Positions 17,273 through 26,870 of a DNA stretch of 60,473 nucleotides are shown piece after piece; positions within the stretch are counted from its first letter, which is position 1; every line of letters starts with the position of its first letter. The stretch lies in contig CAYPJU010000036.1 in the NCBI GenBank assembly GCA_964411125.1, positions 1 to 60,473 of the forward strand, written 5' to 3'. The translations under genes and the position numbers were made by a program. The notes beneath the pieces were generated by a model that was not told the origin of the DNA, made no database searches, and saw only the letters and a program-made list of their open reading frames with translations. The DNA comes from JBFIHF01 sp964411125. Lineage in GTDB: Bacteria > Myxococcota_A > Bradymonadia > Bradymonadales > Bradymonadaceae.

Positions 17273-20029
17273 ATGGCAGCAGAATCCTCGGCCGACGTTC
17301 TCTTCGACTCCGAAGGGCGTCTACGGCTCGATCTCTTCGACAGTGATGCGCGTGAAGCGCTTCACGAGACGAAGGAGCTACTCGCACGCAACGGCCGCGC
17401 GATGTTCCTCCCGCTCGACCTCTTGATCGTTCTGATCGAGAGAGGCAATTCCGACCTCAGACGCACTGTCGCGATCGGCACCGAAGGGCAGGTGGAGGCC
17501 GATGACGTTTTGTTGCGCCTGCGCACCCTCGCGCTCGAGATCGAGGAAGACCAGGTGAATGCGCCTCCGTCGTTCGACAGGGCGTCGTTCTCGCGGGGAT
17601 TCTCACGCATCCTCTACGAAGCGCTGGAGTACGGCGAGTCGCGGCGCGGCCCGAAGATCACCGAAGCGGACCTCATTCGCAGCATGGTGTGGCGAGCCGA
17701 AGCGGTAGAGTCAGCCTCCGTGCGATGGGCGATCCGCCGTCTCGGCGAGGGGGGCGGGGACGTGCTCTTCGACGCGAAGGGGTTGCTCCGTCAGGAGAAT
17801 TTCGACCCCTCGATGTGGTCGGTCCTGCAGGGGGCGATGACGATCGCCGCCGTCAACGGAACCCCCTTCCTCGGGACGCCCCACCTGGTGGCGATGCTCT
17901 GCTCCGTGAAGAACTCGATCCTCTGGCGCTCCGCTACGAGCCGGGGTCTGGAACCGGGACGACTTCGCGAAGAGTTGCTTCGGCTGATCGGGAGCAAGCC
18001 GTCCCAGATTCCGGAGTTCCACATCGGGCGAAAGACGCTCACGCCGCGCATGGTGCGGATGCTCTCCAGCGCCAGCCGCAGCCGCGGCGACCGGCCCGTC
18101 AACGAAGCGGCCCTCGTGCAATCCTTCCTCGACGACGGCGGGTCGAGCCTCGAGCTCGTGCAGGCGCTAGGACTCGAGCACGAGATTCGACGTGCCCTCG
18201 GAGAGCCGAAGGTTTTGCAGGAAGCGCTCCCCGTGGAGGCCGCGATCCAGCTCGGAGCACGACGGCAGGCGACGCCCACGCTCGACATGCTCGGGCGCGA
18301 CCTCACCGAAGAGGCGATGGAGGGGAAGCTGCCCGAGATCGTCGGCCGCGAGAACGAGCTGCAGCGAGTGGTCAACGTTCTGCTCCGTAAGGAACAGCGC
18401 AACCCACTGCTGACCGGAGAAGCCGGCGTGGGGAAGACCGCCCTCGCCGTCGCGCTCGCGCAGCGCATCGTGTCGGGGAAGGTTCCCCGCAAGCTTCAGG
18501 GACATCGCCTCGTCGAGATCAACGGCGCCTCGCTCATGAGCGGGACGAGCTACCGCGGTGACCTCGAATCGCGCATCAAAGGACTGCTCGAGGAGGCCAA
18601 CAAAGACGTCATCCTCTTCATCGACGAAGCGCACGCCGTCTTCGCGCCGCGCGCCGGCAGTCACGCCCCCGCCGAGATCCCCAACCACTTCAAGAGCGCG
18701 CTCGCCTCGGGCGAGATCGCCGTGGTCGCGGCGACGACCGAGGCGGAGTATCGGCGCTGGTTCGAACAAGACCCCGCACTCAAACGAAGGTTCGAACGGA
18801 TCGAAGTCCCCGAGCCCGCGAGCGAGCTCGTCGAGAACATCCTCGGCTCACTCGTCGACGTCCTCGAACGCGAGTACGAGGTCACCGTCGATGCCGAGGC
18901 GTGCGCCGCCGCGATCGACCTGTCGGTTCGGTATCTTCCCGAGCAGCGCCTGCCGGACAAGGCGAAGAAGCTCTTGATGGACGCCTGTATCGCTCGTGCC
19001 AACGACCTGATCGAGGATGGCGGCGGCACGGAGGTCGTGACGAAGGACGACATCGCCCGGCAGGTACACTTCAAGACGGGCATCCCGCTCGATCGCATCC
19101 TGCGCGGCGAGGTCGACTGGTGGGTAGGGATCGAAGACCGGCTGAACGAAAAAATCGTAGGACAGCAGGAAGCGGTACGCGCCGCGGCCAGAGCCCTCGT
19201 CACCGGGCGCCTCAAGCGCGGCCGCAGTCACCGGCCCATGGCGGTGCTCGCCTTCGTCGGTCCGCCCGGCACCGGTAAAGGGACGCTCGCGCGCTGCCTC
19301 GCCGAAGAGACGTTCGGGGACGAGAAAGCGCTGCTGCGGCTCGACATGACCGACTTCCAGGAGGCGCACAGCATCAGTCGCCTCGTCGGCTCGCCCCCCG
19401 GCTACGTCGGGTACGAGGACGAGGACATGCTGGTGACCCCGCTGCGACGCCGACCGTCGAGCCTCGTGCTCCTGGAGGATTTCGATCGCGCGCACCCCCA
19501 GATCCAGGACAGGATCCTGAGGCTCCTGGAAGAGGGCGAGATCGCCGACACCCGTGGGCTCGTGGCGGATGCTTCGAACAGCGTCTTCGTTCTCACGGTC
19601 CAGACCGCGCCGGGGAAAACTCCGAAGATCGGCTTCGGCTCCTCCGCAGAAACCGGTGACGTCCTGAGCGAGCACGACGCCAACCTCGCCGGACGGCTCG
19701 TCGACCACGTCGATGCCACGATCCCTTTCCGCGACCTCGATCGCGCGGGGGGCGCTCCAGCGCGGCGCCTCCTCGACCAACGAGTCGCAGCATTCGTAGA
19801 GGCGATGGCGGAAGAGTACGGGATCGCGGTCGAACTCTCGGAAGTGCTCCTCGAACACCTGCGCGACAACGCCGGAGGGTCGGCGGACGCACGCGGTATT
19901 GACGAAATCGTGGACGTGCTGCTCTACTCTCCCATCACGGACGCCATGCTGGGTGACGGTTGCGCGAAGCGCGTCGTGCTCGAATGGGACGACAGCACCC
20001 GGACCGTGTCGGTGCGGCCCACCGATTAG
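17273..20029 (+). CDS. Clp/Hsp100 AAA+ ATPase with duplicated N-module
   Basis: A 918-residue double-ring Clp ATPase of the ClpA/ClpB/ClpV type. The N-terminal 330 residues contain two related segments: DVLFDSEGRLRLDLFD (9-24) and DVLFDAKGLLRQENFD (about 163-178), each followed by a helical Clp_N-like stretch. D1 has Walker A GEAGVGKTA (near 383), pore loop YRGDLESRIKG and Walker B VILFIDEAH. D2 has Walker A GPPGTGKGT (near 663), PPGYVGYEDED and an altered Walker B, VLLEDFDRAH, where ClpB has LLDEVEKAH. There is no long ClpB coiled coil, and no IGF/L ClpP loop was identified. No T6SS genes are present, so a ClpV role is unsupported. It is divergent from leuS. The function is probably unfoldase or disaggregase. 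Confidence 0.85.
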   Translation: MAAESSADVLFDSEGRLRLDLFDSDAREALHETKELLARNGRAMFLPLDLLIVLIERGNSDLRRTVAIGTEGQVEADDVLLRLRTLALEIEEDQVNAPPSFDRASFSRGFSRILYEALEYGESRRGPKITEADLIRSMVWRAEAVESASVRWAIRRLGEGGGDVLFDAKGLLRQENFDPSMWSVLQGAMTIAAVNGTPFLGTPHLVAMLCSVKNSILWRSATSRGLEPGRLREELLRLIGSKPSQIPEFHIGRKTLTPRMVRMLSSASRSRGDRPVNEAALVQSFLDDGGSSLELVQALGLEHEIRRALGEPKVLQEALPVEAAIQLGARRQATPTLDMLGRDLTEEAMEGKLPEIVGRENELQRVVNVLLRKEQRNPLLTGEAGVGKTALAVALAQRIVSGKVPRKLQGHRLVEINGASLMSGTSYRGDLESRIKGLLEEANKDVILFIDEAHAVFAPRAGSHAPAEIPNHFKSALASGEIAVVAATTEAEYRRWFEQDPALKRRFERIEVPEPASELVENILGSLVDVLEREYEVTVDAEACAAAIDLSVRYLPEQRLPDKAKKLLMDACIARANDLIEDGGGTEVVTKDDIARQVHFKTGIPLDRILRGEVDWWVGIEDRLNEKIVGQQEAVRAAARALVTGRLKRGRSHRPMAVLAFVGPPGTGKGTLARCLAEETFGDEKALLRLDMTDFQEAHSISRLVGSPPGYVGYEDEDMLVTPLRRRPSSLVLLEDFDRAHPQIQDRILRLLEEGEIADTRGLVADASNSVFVLTVQTAPGKTPKIGFGSSAETGDVLSEHDANLAGRLVDHVDATIPFRDLDRAGGAPARRLLDQRVAAFVEAMAEEYGIAVELSEVLLEHLRDNAGGSADARGIDEIVDVLLYSPITDAMLGDGCAKRVVLEWDDSTRTVSVRPTD

Positions 20030-20136
20030 ATCGACCCCGATCAGGCCATCGAAAGTTGGACTACTCTTGCGAGCTGCTCGTGCCGGCATTGCTCGGCGCG
20101 CAAGCCAAAACGAACGATTTGAATGACGGAACCGAC

Positions 20137-20385
20137 ATGCTGAAATCTTGGGAGTACATGCACGCGAGCGCGGGGCTCGACAGCCCCGAAAACGTCTCGT
20201 TTTACGAGGAAGAACAGGAGCGGTTGTACCGCGACGTCGACCTCAACGTGATCGGTTCGCACGGATGGGAGCTCGTGTCGGTCGTCATGGTTCCGAACGA
20301 AGAGGGCGTGCTGCGCTACGAATTCTTCTTCAAGCGACCCCGTCCCGGCGAAGCCGTCACGCTGGTCGACCGGCAACGCGAATAG
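20137..20385 (+). CDS. DUF4177-like small protein
   Basis: An 82-residue soluble protein with the pattern WEYMHASAGL...LNVIGSHGWELVSVVMV...EFFFKRP, which matches DUF4177-type proteins (WEY, LN-x-LG-x-x-GWELV, FKRP). The ATG at 20137 is chosen because the family starts at the WEY strand; the frame is open further upstream, but that sequence is Arg-rich noise overlapping the Clp gene. A short GC inverted repeat (20386-20400) follows the stop. The function of the family is unknown. Confidence 0.75.
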   Translation: MLKSWEYMHASAGLDSPENVSFYEEEQERLYRDVDLNVIGSHGWELVSVVMVPNEEGVLRYEFFFKRPRPGEAVTLVDRQRE

Positions 20386-20453
20386 CCGCCGCGCAGGCGG
20401 TCGTGGGCCGTCGGCTTCAGAACTGCTCGAGGCTGTGAAGGGGAGGGGTGCTC

Positions 20454-20741
20454 TCAGGCCATCTCGGCCATTTCGTCTTCGAAGGCTTCCAGATCCGACT
20501 CTTTGAACTCGCCGGTGGGAGGGTCGTCCAACGCCGCCAGTTGCTTGGTGGAGCGCTGTTCTGCCTCTTGCTGGGTGGAGCGCTGTTGCGCTTCGCGGAG
20601 CACTTCTTGTTCGAACTCGAAGACTTCGGCGAGCAGATTCGATGCACACGAGTGGCAGCGAGCATGTAGAATCGCTCGTCCACCCAGCACGAGACGAACT
20701 GCCGACTCACCACACTTGAAACAACGTACCGTGAAAACCAC
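20454..20741 (-). CDS. Small zinc-ribbon protein
   Basis: A 95-residue protein with two CxxC knuckles, CFKCGES (near residue 7) and CHSCASN (near 29), followed by a charged Glu/Gln helix and an acidic tail ending FEDEMAEMA. This is a zinc-ribbon fold of the MJ0042/DUF-type kind seen at the N-terminus of many myxobacterial regulators, here standing alone. The start is GTG with AGGAG five bases upstream. It is divergent from the rlpA-like gene across a 201-bp spacer and convergent with the DUF4177-like gene. The function is unknown; nucleic-acid or protein binding is possible. Confidence 0.65.
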   Translation of the reverse strand: MVFTVRCFKCGESAVRLVLGGRAILHARCHSCASNLLAEVFEFEQEVLREAQQRSTQQEAEQRSTKQLAALDDPPTGEFKESDLEAFEDEMAEMA

Positions 20742-20903
20742 CGAGGCTCCTGCTCACCGCGAAGAACTCTGAAAGTAACGCACCGATCGACACAGGACAA
20801 CGATCGACGACGTTTTCACGGTCCATTGCGGCTCTCAGCCTCGTGGGGGGCGTCTCCGCTCGCTGCAACTTGATCAAATCGCGGCGCCGCGCCATTCTCC
20901 CTG

Positions 20904-20926
20904 CGCTCGCGTGACGCACGCGAGCG
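20904..20926. promoter_or_regulatory. Inverted repeat upstream of rlpA-like gene
   Basis: CGCTCGCGT (20904-20912) and ACGCGAGCG (20918-20926) form a perfect 9-bp inverted repeat with a 5-base spacer, ending just before the AGGAGG ribosome-binding site of the rlpA-like gene. It may be an operator or an mRNA leader hairpin. There is no T-run, so it is not a standard terminator. Confidence 0.4.
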
Positions 20927-20942
20927 ACGTTCAGGAGGTTCG

Positions 20943-21398
20943 ATGGACGCCGTACAGATCGCTCTTCTTCTCGCCGCCAGCGCGGTCGCCGACGTCGGCG
21001 ACCAGGCTCCGATTGCACTCCCCACGGCCGAGGTGCCGCCGGTTCGCGAACGAGGCATCGCCTCGTGGTACGGGGACGGAACGCTGCACGGAGCGATCAC
21101 CGCGTCCGGCGAGCCTCTGGACCCGACCGACAAGACGTGCGCCCATCGGACACTCCCGTTTCATACGATGGTGCTGCTGGTGAACCCCGCGGACCGGACG
21201 CGCCGCGTCTGGTGCCGCATCAACGATCGAGGACCGTACGGGAAGCATCCCGACGGCGAGTACCGCGGAATTCTCGACGTCGGAATCGCCGCGGCGAAGG
21301 AGCTCGGGACCTACGGTCTGGGGCTCGAGCCGGTCGAGATCCGTTACTACACGCGCGAGACTCGCGCATCCCGAGAGCTCGCGGCGCTCACCGAATGA
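20943..21398 (+). CDS. rlpA: RlpA-like double-psi beta-barrel protein
   Basis: A 151-residue protein starting with a short hydrophobic signal-like segment (MDAVQIALLLAASAVA). The core is the RlpA double-psi beta-barrel: GIASWYGDGTLHGAITASGE, then TCAHRTLPFHTMVLLVNP and the active-site region CRINDRGPYGK. RlpA proteins are septal-ring lytic transglycosylases that act on denuded peptidoglycan. The C-terminal SPOR domain of E. coli RlpA is missing, so septal targeting is not assured. The ATG has a strong AGGAGG. Its stop overlaps the next start (ATGA), so the two are co-translated. Confidence 0.88.
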   Translation: MDAVQIALLLAASAVADVGDQAPIALPTAEVPPVRERGIASWYGDGTLHGAITASGEPLDPTDKTCAHRTLPFHTMVLLVNPADRTRRVWCRINDRGPYGKHPDGEYRGILDVGIAAAKELGTYGLGLEPVEIRYYTRETRASRELAALTE

Positions 21399-22093
21399 AC
21401 CGGTCGAACGTTCTCTTGCTGGCCGCGCTCCTGGCCGCCTGTCCATCCTCGTCGCAGCGTCGGCGTGACGCTCCGCCGGCCGACGACTGCCCCGAATGTA
21501 TCGCCGCCGAGGAACTCGACGAGCCCGAATACCGGGTCGTCGACCGAACGACCGAAGATGGGCCCGACGTCGATCCGGCGGAAGGATTCGAGCCGTTCGA
21601 GCCCGCGTTCGACGCCGTCGTCGCCCGGGAACAGTGGGAGGAGACGCTTCCGGAGGGGGACCCCGACGATTACATCGCGGTATTCCGCGGCGACTTCGCG
21701 CGCGCGCGAGGAGAAGAGGTGTCGGGCGTCACAAAGGATGGGGTCTACACGGTGTGGAGCTCGTCGGGGAGCGAGATTGCGCAGCGTGACGTCGGCATCA
21801 CGAGCGCCGCGGTGGTCCGCGCGGTCAGCATGGTGGACGCCCGCGTCGAGCTCGAGGTGCGTCGCGAGCGGGGACCCCAGGGGCCGGCGAACCTCTCCGT
21901 CTACCGCGTCATCGGGGAAGCGGTCGCCGAAGTCTTCTCTGCCGTCACCGAAGGCCAAGATGTCAGCTACGTCCGGCGCGGCGAGATCCGGGGTTTCGTG
22001 GTGGATCGCGGCGGAGATCGGACGCTCTACGTCTGGAATCGTTGGGAAGGGATGTTCCGCGAGCCCACACCCCCCCCCACGGCGCCACGTTGA
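21395..22093 (+). CDS. Lipoprotein of unknown function
   Basis: A 232-residue predicted lipoprotein with signal MNRSNVLLLAALLAAC and lipobox Cys16. The mature N-terminus has DDCPECIAAEE with a CxxC pair, then an acidic, proline-containing linker. The rest is a beta-rich domain with no recognised family. The ATG overlaps the stop of the rlpA-like gene (ATGA, 21395-21398). The upstream open frame is not used because it runs antiparallel in frame to rlpA. Co-expression with a peptidoglycan enzyme suggests an envelope role, which is inference only. Confidence 0.75.
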   Translation: MNRSNVLLLAALLAACPSSSQRRRDAPPADDCPECIAAEELDEPEYRVVDRTTEDGPDVDPAEGFEPFEPAFDAVVAREQWEETLPEGDPDDYIAVFRGDFARARGEEVSGVTKDGVYTVWSSSGSEIAQRDVGITSAAVVRAVSMVDARVELEVRRERGPQGPANLSVYRVIGEAVAEVFSAVTEGQDVSYVRRGEIRGFVVDRGGDRTLYVWNRWEGMFREPTPPPTAPR

Positions 22094-22530
22094 CGTCTCC
22101 CGGGACTCGACCCCGCATGAGACGGGCGTCACCGACGCTGGCGTCATCTTTCGATCACCTCGTGTAGCGGCGGAGATCGGAGGATCTTCTGTGGGGCGTT
22201 AGGATTCTTACACCCTTTTCGGAAATGTTGGGTCCGATCACTTCGTTGAGGGACCGTGTTCGAAACAATGGCGACGATGTAGGACATGGTAGGTGGTTGT
22301 CAGGTAGGCCCCACGGGGCGTAGAGAACCGAAAGCCATGTCGACGAAGGAAGCAAAGACGGCCGAGCCCTTGACTTTTCGCGGTGATTCCGCTTGAACGT
22401 GGGCCTCGATTTCGGATGAATGACCGAAGCGCGAAGGTCGGCACGCTTCTTGAACACAACGGCGCCCGTAAGTTTCGCGAACGCGTAAGAGAGAAGGACC
22501 CGCTCGAGGGTCCACGTAAAGGAGGATTGA
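22094..22530 (+). other. 437-bp non-coding leader of the metalloprotease gene
   Basis: No convincing coding frame is present. A candidate promoter is TTGACT (22370-22375) with CTTGAA (22392-22397) 16 bases later. GGACCC (22496-22501) and GGGTCC (22508-22513) form a hairpin immediately before a very strong Shine-Dalgarno AAAGGAGGA (22518-22526), four bases from the ATG. The length, the hairpin and the near-perfect ribosome site fit a highly expressed or post-transcriptionally controlled mRNA. Confidence 0.5.
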
Positions 22531-25500
22531 ATGAAGGTTAGCAACTGGCTCGGTTTGCTCGGAGTCGCCGCAGCGGGCACGTTCCTGGTGGGATGTGCGC
22601 AAGATGTCGGCGATATCGACCGAACCCAACCGAACAAGGTCGAAAAGGCCCTCTTCGAGAACGACGACGAGTGGTATTACCGCCAGACGATCGTCGACAC
22701 GGACCAGGTCGCCAACGGCGGCGGTTCGGGCATTTTCGAGGCCTACGAAGGGTCGCTGCACCGCATTCGTTGGACCATCACGGAAGATGTGCTCTACGCG
22801 TACTCGACGGTCGAACCCGCCGAGGGCGTCTACGATGGTCAGGTCGACCCCGAGTCGGCCCGATACGGTGTCGTCGCAGCGTTCCCGATTCAGGGACACT
22901 TCGACGTCGAGCGCTCCTACAACCCGTCCACGGGTGAACCGTCGAACGTCATCGTGGAGAACGGCAGCGATCGTCACTGGTACGAGCGCAAATACATGCG
23001 CGTCGACTGGTCGACGAACCTGACCAACGGCCTGTGGGATCCGGGTGGATACGCCGGGACCTTCGCTTCGACGAGCCGGGTCGTTCCGACCGAAGACGGC
23101 CACGTCGACGCCGACCGCACCCGCATCTCGGACGACTACATCGACACGGTCACCGAGTACTACTACGAGCCGGACATCTACGCGTGCTTCACGACGCTCG
23201 GGTTCGACTCGATCTACAACTGCGAAGGCGGCCCGCTCAGCGTCCGTAACTCCTTCCTCAAGCGTGGGGAAGAGACGTACGTGCCGCTCGAGTACACCGA
23301 CAACGTCTACATTCACAAAGACGACGAGTCGGTCGACAAGCTCTACACGATGGGCATCTACGACCCGAACCTCCAGCAGGTCTTCACGGTCGAGTGCAAC
23401 GAGTACGCGAAGAACTTCGAGAAACAGGAGTTCGGCGCATCGATGGACGATGCCTGCAGCCCGGAGACCTTCGACATGTTCGGTCGGTTCGGATACTTCC
23501 GTACCGAGCGCGTGGCGTGGGACGACGGCCGTGGAGCCAACCAGGTCGAGCAGCGTCGCTACTACGCGAACCGTTGGAACATCTGGGAGACGATGCTCGC
23601 CGAAGACGGCAGCGTCCTTCCGATGGATCAGCGCACGCCCAAGCCGATCGTCTACTACCTCAACCCCGAGTACCCGCGTGACATGATCGCCGGTGCCGAA
23701 GAGGTTGCGGCGCAGTGGAACAAGGCGTTCACCGAGACCGTCGCCATCGCCAAGTACGGCGACAAGAGCCAGGCATCGATCGACAAGGTCGTCACCGAGC
23801 TCAAGGAAGCCGGTCACTCGGCTGGCGCGATGTACGAGATTCGCCACAACAACTGCTCGGCCGACGGCCTCAAAGAGTGGGTTGATGCGAATGGTACCGC
23901 GCAGGACGCCGACCGCATGGACGTCGACGAGATCCTCGGCGAGTTCCAGGCGCGATGGGGCAGCGACCTCGTCGAAGCCGTCTGGGAATCGACGCACGAT
24001 GCTCGCGTCCAGCTCTGTGCAGACCTCGAGTACGCGACCGAAACCCGCGAAGAAGGTGGATTCACCTGGCAGCGCGTCGGTGACCTTCGCTACTCGTTCT
24101 TCAACTGGGTCGACGAGGAAGTTCCGTGGCTCGGCTACGGTCCCTCCGCGGCCGACCCCATCACCGGTCAGATCATCTCCGGTAACGCCAACTTCGCTGG
24201 TGCCGCGATCCGCACGTACGGTCCGTACGCTGCCGACCTCGTCCAGTACATGAACGGCGAGCTCGAAGAAGAGGACCTGATTCGCGGTGACCATATCCGC
24301 GAATACCTCCTCGAGCAGAAGGAGACCCGCAACCAGCCGCTCAGCACGGAAGGCAAGCGTGAAATGGCGCGTCGTGCCGGACTCAACCCGGCCGCCGTCA
24401 GCCCGAGCGAGTTTGCCGAGCGCCCCGATGTCCACGAGCTTCCGCTCGAGATCCTCAAGCACGGTCACAAGGCCGCGCAGCGAGACGCGCTCCGCAACGT
24501 CATCGCGAACGAGAACGCTCGTTCCACCGACACGCGCATGGTCGAGTTCTACGACCAGCCTTCGGTCCGCCAGTTCATGATGCAGGACCCGAACTTCGCC
24601 CTCATGGTCGAAGGGAACGCTGCTCGTGAGTTCGGTCCGGACTTCAACCGTGAAGACGTCAATCAGGCGTTCCTCACGACCACCAACCCGCTGATGAACT
24701 TCGATCGCTACCAGCGTCGCTCCGACATGCTGATGCAGCGGAACATGTGCTTCCAGGAAGATCAGGTCGAGCGCGCTCTTCAGAGCCTCGTGACCTACGC
24801 CGGCGTCAACGACGCCTTCAAAGGCAAGTCGGCCGAAGAGATCTCCAAGCACTTCGTCCACAGCATGTTCGTCGGTACCCAGCTCCACGAGGTCGGTCAC
24901 ACCGTCGGTCTCCGCCACAACTTCGGCGGTTCCACCGACACGATGAACTACCACGACGAGTACTGGGAGATTCAGCGAGCGATCGCCGAAGGCAAGATCG
25001 AGCCGGAAGACCGCTGGAGCGTCCAGGGTGACGTCGCCAAGGAGATCGCCGGTGGCGAGGATGTCGAGTACATCAACGAAGCCGAATACCGCCTCTCGAC
25101 GGTGATGGACTACACCGGTGACCTCACGGGTCGCTTCGGTGGCCTCGGTAAATACGACCAGGCAGCCATCAACTTCGCCTACGGTGAAGTGGTCGAGCAG
25201 TGGGCCGACGACGCGACGCTCCGCGAGGAGTTCGGCGTCCAGAACGGTCTCGGCAACTACTACGACACCGAGCTGTGGCTCAGCGACTACACGGAAATCC
25301 CGCGCATCATGGCGGGCGCTACCGGCACCGGCCCCGCAACGGATCCCGCCGTCCAGCTCCGTGGTATCGACGTCGTCCAGAACGCTCGTGAGTACGTCCC
25401 GATCAAGCAGGCCATCGAGCAGCGACGTCAGGGCATCCTCACGAACACGACCAACTGGCAGAACGGTGAGTTCGAGTCCAGCGCCAAGCCGTACATCGAC

Positions 25501-26766
25501 CGTACCGTGCCTTACGAGTACTGCGACGACAGCTACCGCGGACTTCAGCTGAACTGCGACGTCTACGACTGGGGTTCCAACCAGCGCGAGATCGTCAACC
25601 ACCAGTTCAACACGTACCGACTGTTCCAGCCGTTCCGTCGCTACAACCGCGGTAAGATCTACCGCCTGTACGAGAACCTCGGGCAGTACCAGAACTGGGT
25701 CTACCGCATCTTCCAGACGGCGCAGAACCCGTTCCGCTACTACTCGTACTTCCAGTGGTACGACCTCGGTGCGTACACCGACGACCTTCGTGATGCGTCC
25801 ATCGACGCCATCAACTTCTACGCGGAAGTCATCGCTACGCCGCAGCCCGGACCGTACTGCCTCTACTCGCCGCAGGACACCGGTGTCAGCCCGCAGTGGT
25901 GGTACACCCTCGAGAACACCTACGTCCCCGCTGGTTGGGACCGACTGGACGGCATGTGCGCTAACCAGATCGAGGTGCCGAAAGGTATCGGTCAGTTCTA
26001 CAACTACGATTTCTCGGACGAGTACGAGTACCGCATCGAGCGCGTCGGCTCCTTCGTCGACAAGTCCGTTGCTTCGCTCGCTCTCTTCCAGATCAGCGGC
26101 AACTACGTGAACTCCTCCTTCTTCACCGACTTCCGCGCCACGAACGTGTCCTACTGGACGCTGTTCAAGGACGAGATGCTGAACTACCTCCGCGGTACGT
26201 TCATCGGTGACTACGGCGGATTCGCCGGTGTCTACGACCGCCAGACGCAGTCGTACGTCAGCCCGCGCCTCGTCGACGCCAAGTCGTTCGGCCTCGGTCT
26301 CGAGTCCGACCAGAAGGACATGAAGCGCATCTACACCCCGATGTCGTTCTCTCACGAGTTCAACTTCGTGGTCGGTGGCATGCTCTTCAACTCCGGCTGG
26401 TACGACCGGCACACCGACTTCGCGCAGTACCTGAAGTTGGCTGTCGGCACCGGCGAAGGTCAGCCCTTCCCCGAGGCGACCGAGCTCCACGAGTTCGTCC
26501 ACCCGACCACCAACCAGGTGTACGTCGCGGCTCAGACGAACGACGGGAAATCCATCGCGGTCGACATGGTCAACTGGGCCAACCAGCTCAAGATTCGACT
26601 GGCTGACGCGAAGGACAACCTGGAAGCTCAGGATCCGGGCACGCCCGACTACTACGACGCCAACGAGCTCTACCAGTTCCGTTCGGAACAGCTCGAGGAC
26701 GTCGTCGCGAAGATGGACATGGTCCGCTTCGTCTGGGGTGCTCTCGGTCCCGACGCACTTCGCTGA
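22531..26766 (+). CDS. Giant met-zincin metalloprotease lipoprotein
   Basis: A 1411-residue exported protein. The signal MKVSNWLGLLGVAAAGTFLVGC ends in a lipobox Cys22. The zinc motif HEVGHTVGLRH (786-796) fits HExxHxxGxxH, and a Met-turn-like STVMDY has Met859, as in metzincins. The surrounding sequence (TQLHEVGHTVGLRHNFGGS) resembles the large zinc-dependent metalloproteases of the DUF4953/DUF5117 type in Bacteroidota and Myxococcota. The long N-terminal half is beta-rich and Asp/Tyr-rich. Codons lean to CGT/GGT/CGC more than in neighbouring genes, which suggests high expression. It is monocistronic, with a long leader and a strong terminator. A surface or outer-membrane protease is likely; the substrate is unknown. 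Confidence 0.88.
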   Translation: MKVSNWLGLLGVAAAGTFLVGCAQDVGDIDRTQPNKVEKALFENDDEWYYRQTIVDTDQVANGGGSGIFEAYEGSLHRIRWTITEDVLYAYSTVEPAEGVYDGQVDPESARYGVVAAFPIQGHFDVERSYNPSTGEPSNVIVENGSDRHWYERKYMRVDWSTNLTNGLWDPGGYAGTFASTSRVVPTEDGHVDADRTRISDDYIDTVTEYYYEPDIYACFTTLGFDSIYNCEGGPLSVRNSFLKRGEETYVPLEYTDNVYIHKDDESVDKLYTMGIYDPNLQQVFTVECNEYAKNFEKQEFGASMDDACSPETFDMFGRFGYFRTERVAWDDGRGANQVEQRRYYANRWNIWETMLAEDGSVLPMDQRTPKPIVYYLNPEYPRDMIAGAEEVAAQWNKAFTETVAIAKYGDKSQASIDKVVTELKEAGHSAGAMYEIRHNNCSADGLKEWVDANGTAQDADRMDVDEILGEFQARWGSDLVEAVWESTHDARVQLCADLEYATETREEGGFTWQRVGDLRYSFFNWVDEEVPWLGYGPSAADPITGQIISGNANFAGAAIRTYGPYAADLVQYMNGELEEEDLIRGDHIREYLLEQKETRNQPLSTEGKREMARRAGLNPAAVSPSEFAERPDVHELPLEILKHGHKAAQRDALRNVIANENARSTDTRMVEFYDQPSVRQFMMQDPNFALMVEGNAAREFGPDFNREDVNQAFLTTTNPLMNFDRYQRRSDMLMQRNMCFQEDQVERALQSLVTYAGVNDAFKGKSAEEISKHFVHSMFVGTQLHEVGHTVGLRHNFGGSTDTMNYHDEYWEIQRAIAEGKIEPEDRWSVQGDVAKEIAGGEDVEYINEAEYRLSTVMDYTGDLTGRFGGLGKYDQAAINFAYGEVVEQWADDATLREEFGVQNGLGNYYDTELWLSDYTEIPRIMAGATGTGPATDPAVQLRGIDVVQNAREYVPIKQAIEQRRQGILTNTTNWQNGEFESSAKPYIDRTVPYEYCDDSYRGLQLNCDVYDWGSNQREIVNHQFNTYRLFQPFRRYNRGKIYRLYENLGQYQNWVYRIFQTAQNPFRYYSYFQWYDLGAYTDDLRDASIDAINFYAEVIATPQPGPYCLYSPQDTGVSPQWWYTLENTYVPAGWDRLDGMCANQIEVPKGIGQFYNYDFSDEYEYRIERVGSFVDKSVASLALFQISGNYVNSSFFTDFRATNVSYWTLFKDEMLNYLRGTFIGDYGGFAGVYDRQTQSYVSPRLVDAKSFGLGLESDQKDMKRIYTPMSFSHEFNFVVGGMLFNSGWYDRHTDFAQYLKLAVGTGEGQPFPEATELHEFVHPTTNQVYVAAQTNDGKSIAVDMVNWANQLKIRLADAKDNLEAQDPGTPDYYDANELYQFRSEQLEDVVAKMDMVRFVWGALGPDALR

Positions 26767-26788
26767 TTCCTGAGAATCTCGCATCCAG

Positions 26789-26821
26789 GGCCGCGGTCGA
26801 AAGACCGCGGCCTTTTCTTTT
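26789..26821 (+). terminator. Rho-independent terminator
   Basis: GGCCGCGGTC (26789-26798), loop GAAA and GACCGCGGCC (26803-26812) form a perfect 10-bp stem with a GNRA-type tetraloop followed by TTTTCTTTT. It ends the metalloprotease transcript. Confidence 0.93.
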
Positions 26822-26870
26822 GCCACGACTTTCGCTACACCTCCCCACCTACGTAGGTGAGGAGAGAAAA

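Noticed and set aside
17273..20029. ClpV of a type VI secretion system
   Set aside because: No other T6SS component is present in the window, and the gene neighbours are housekeeping.
22155..22530. A minus-strand open frame in the leader of the metalloprotease
   Set aside because: No ribosome site or recognisable protein; it continues antisense into the gene.
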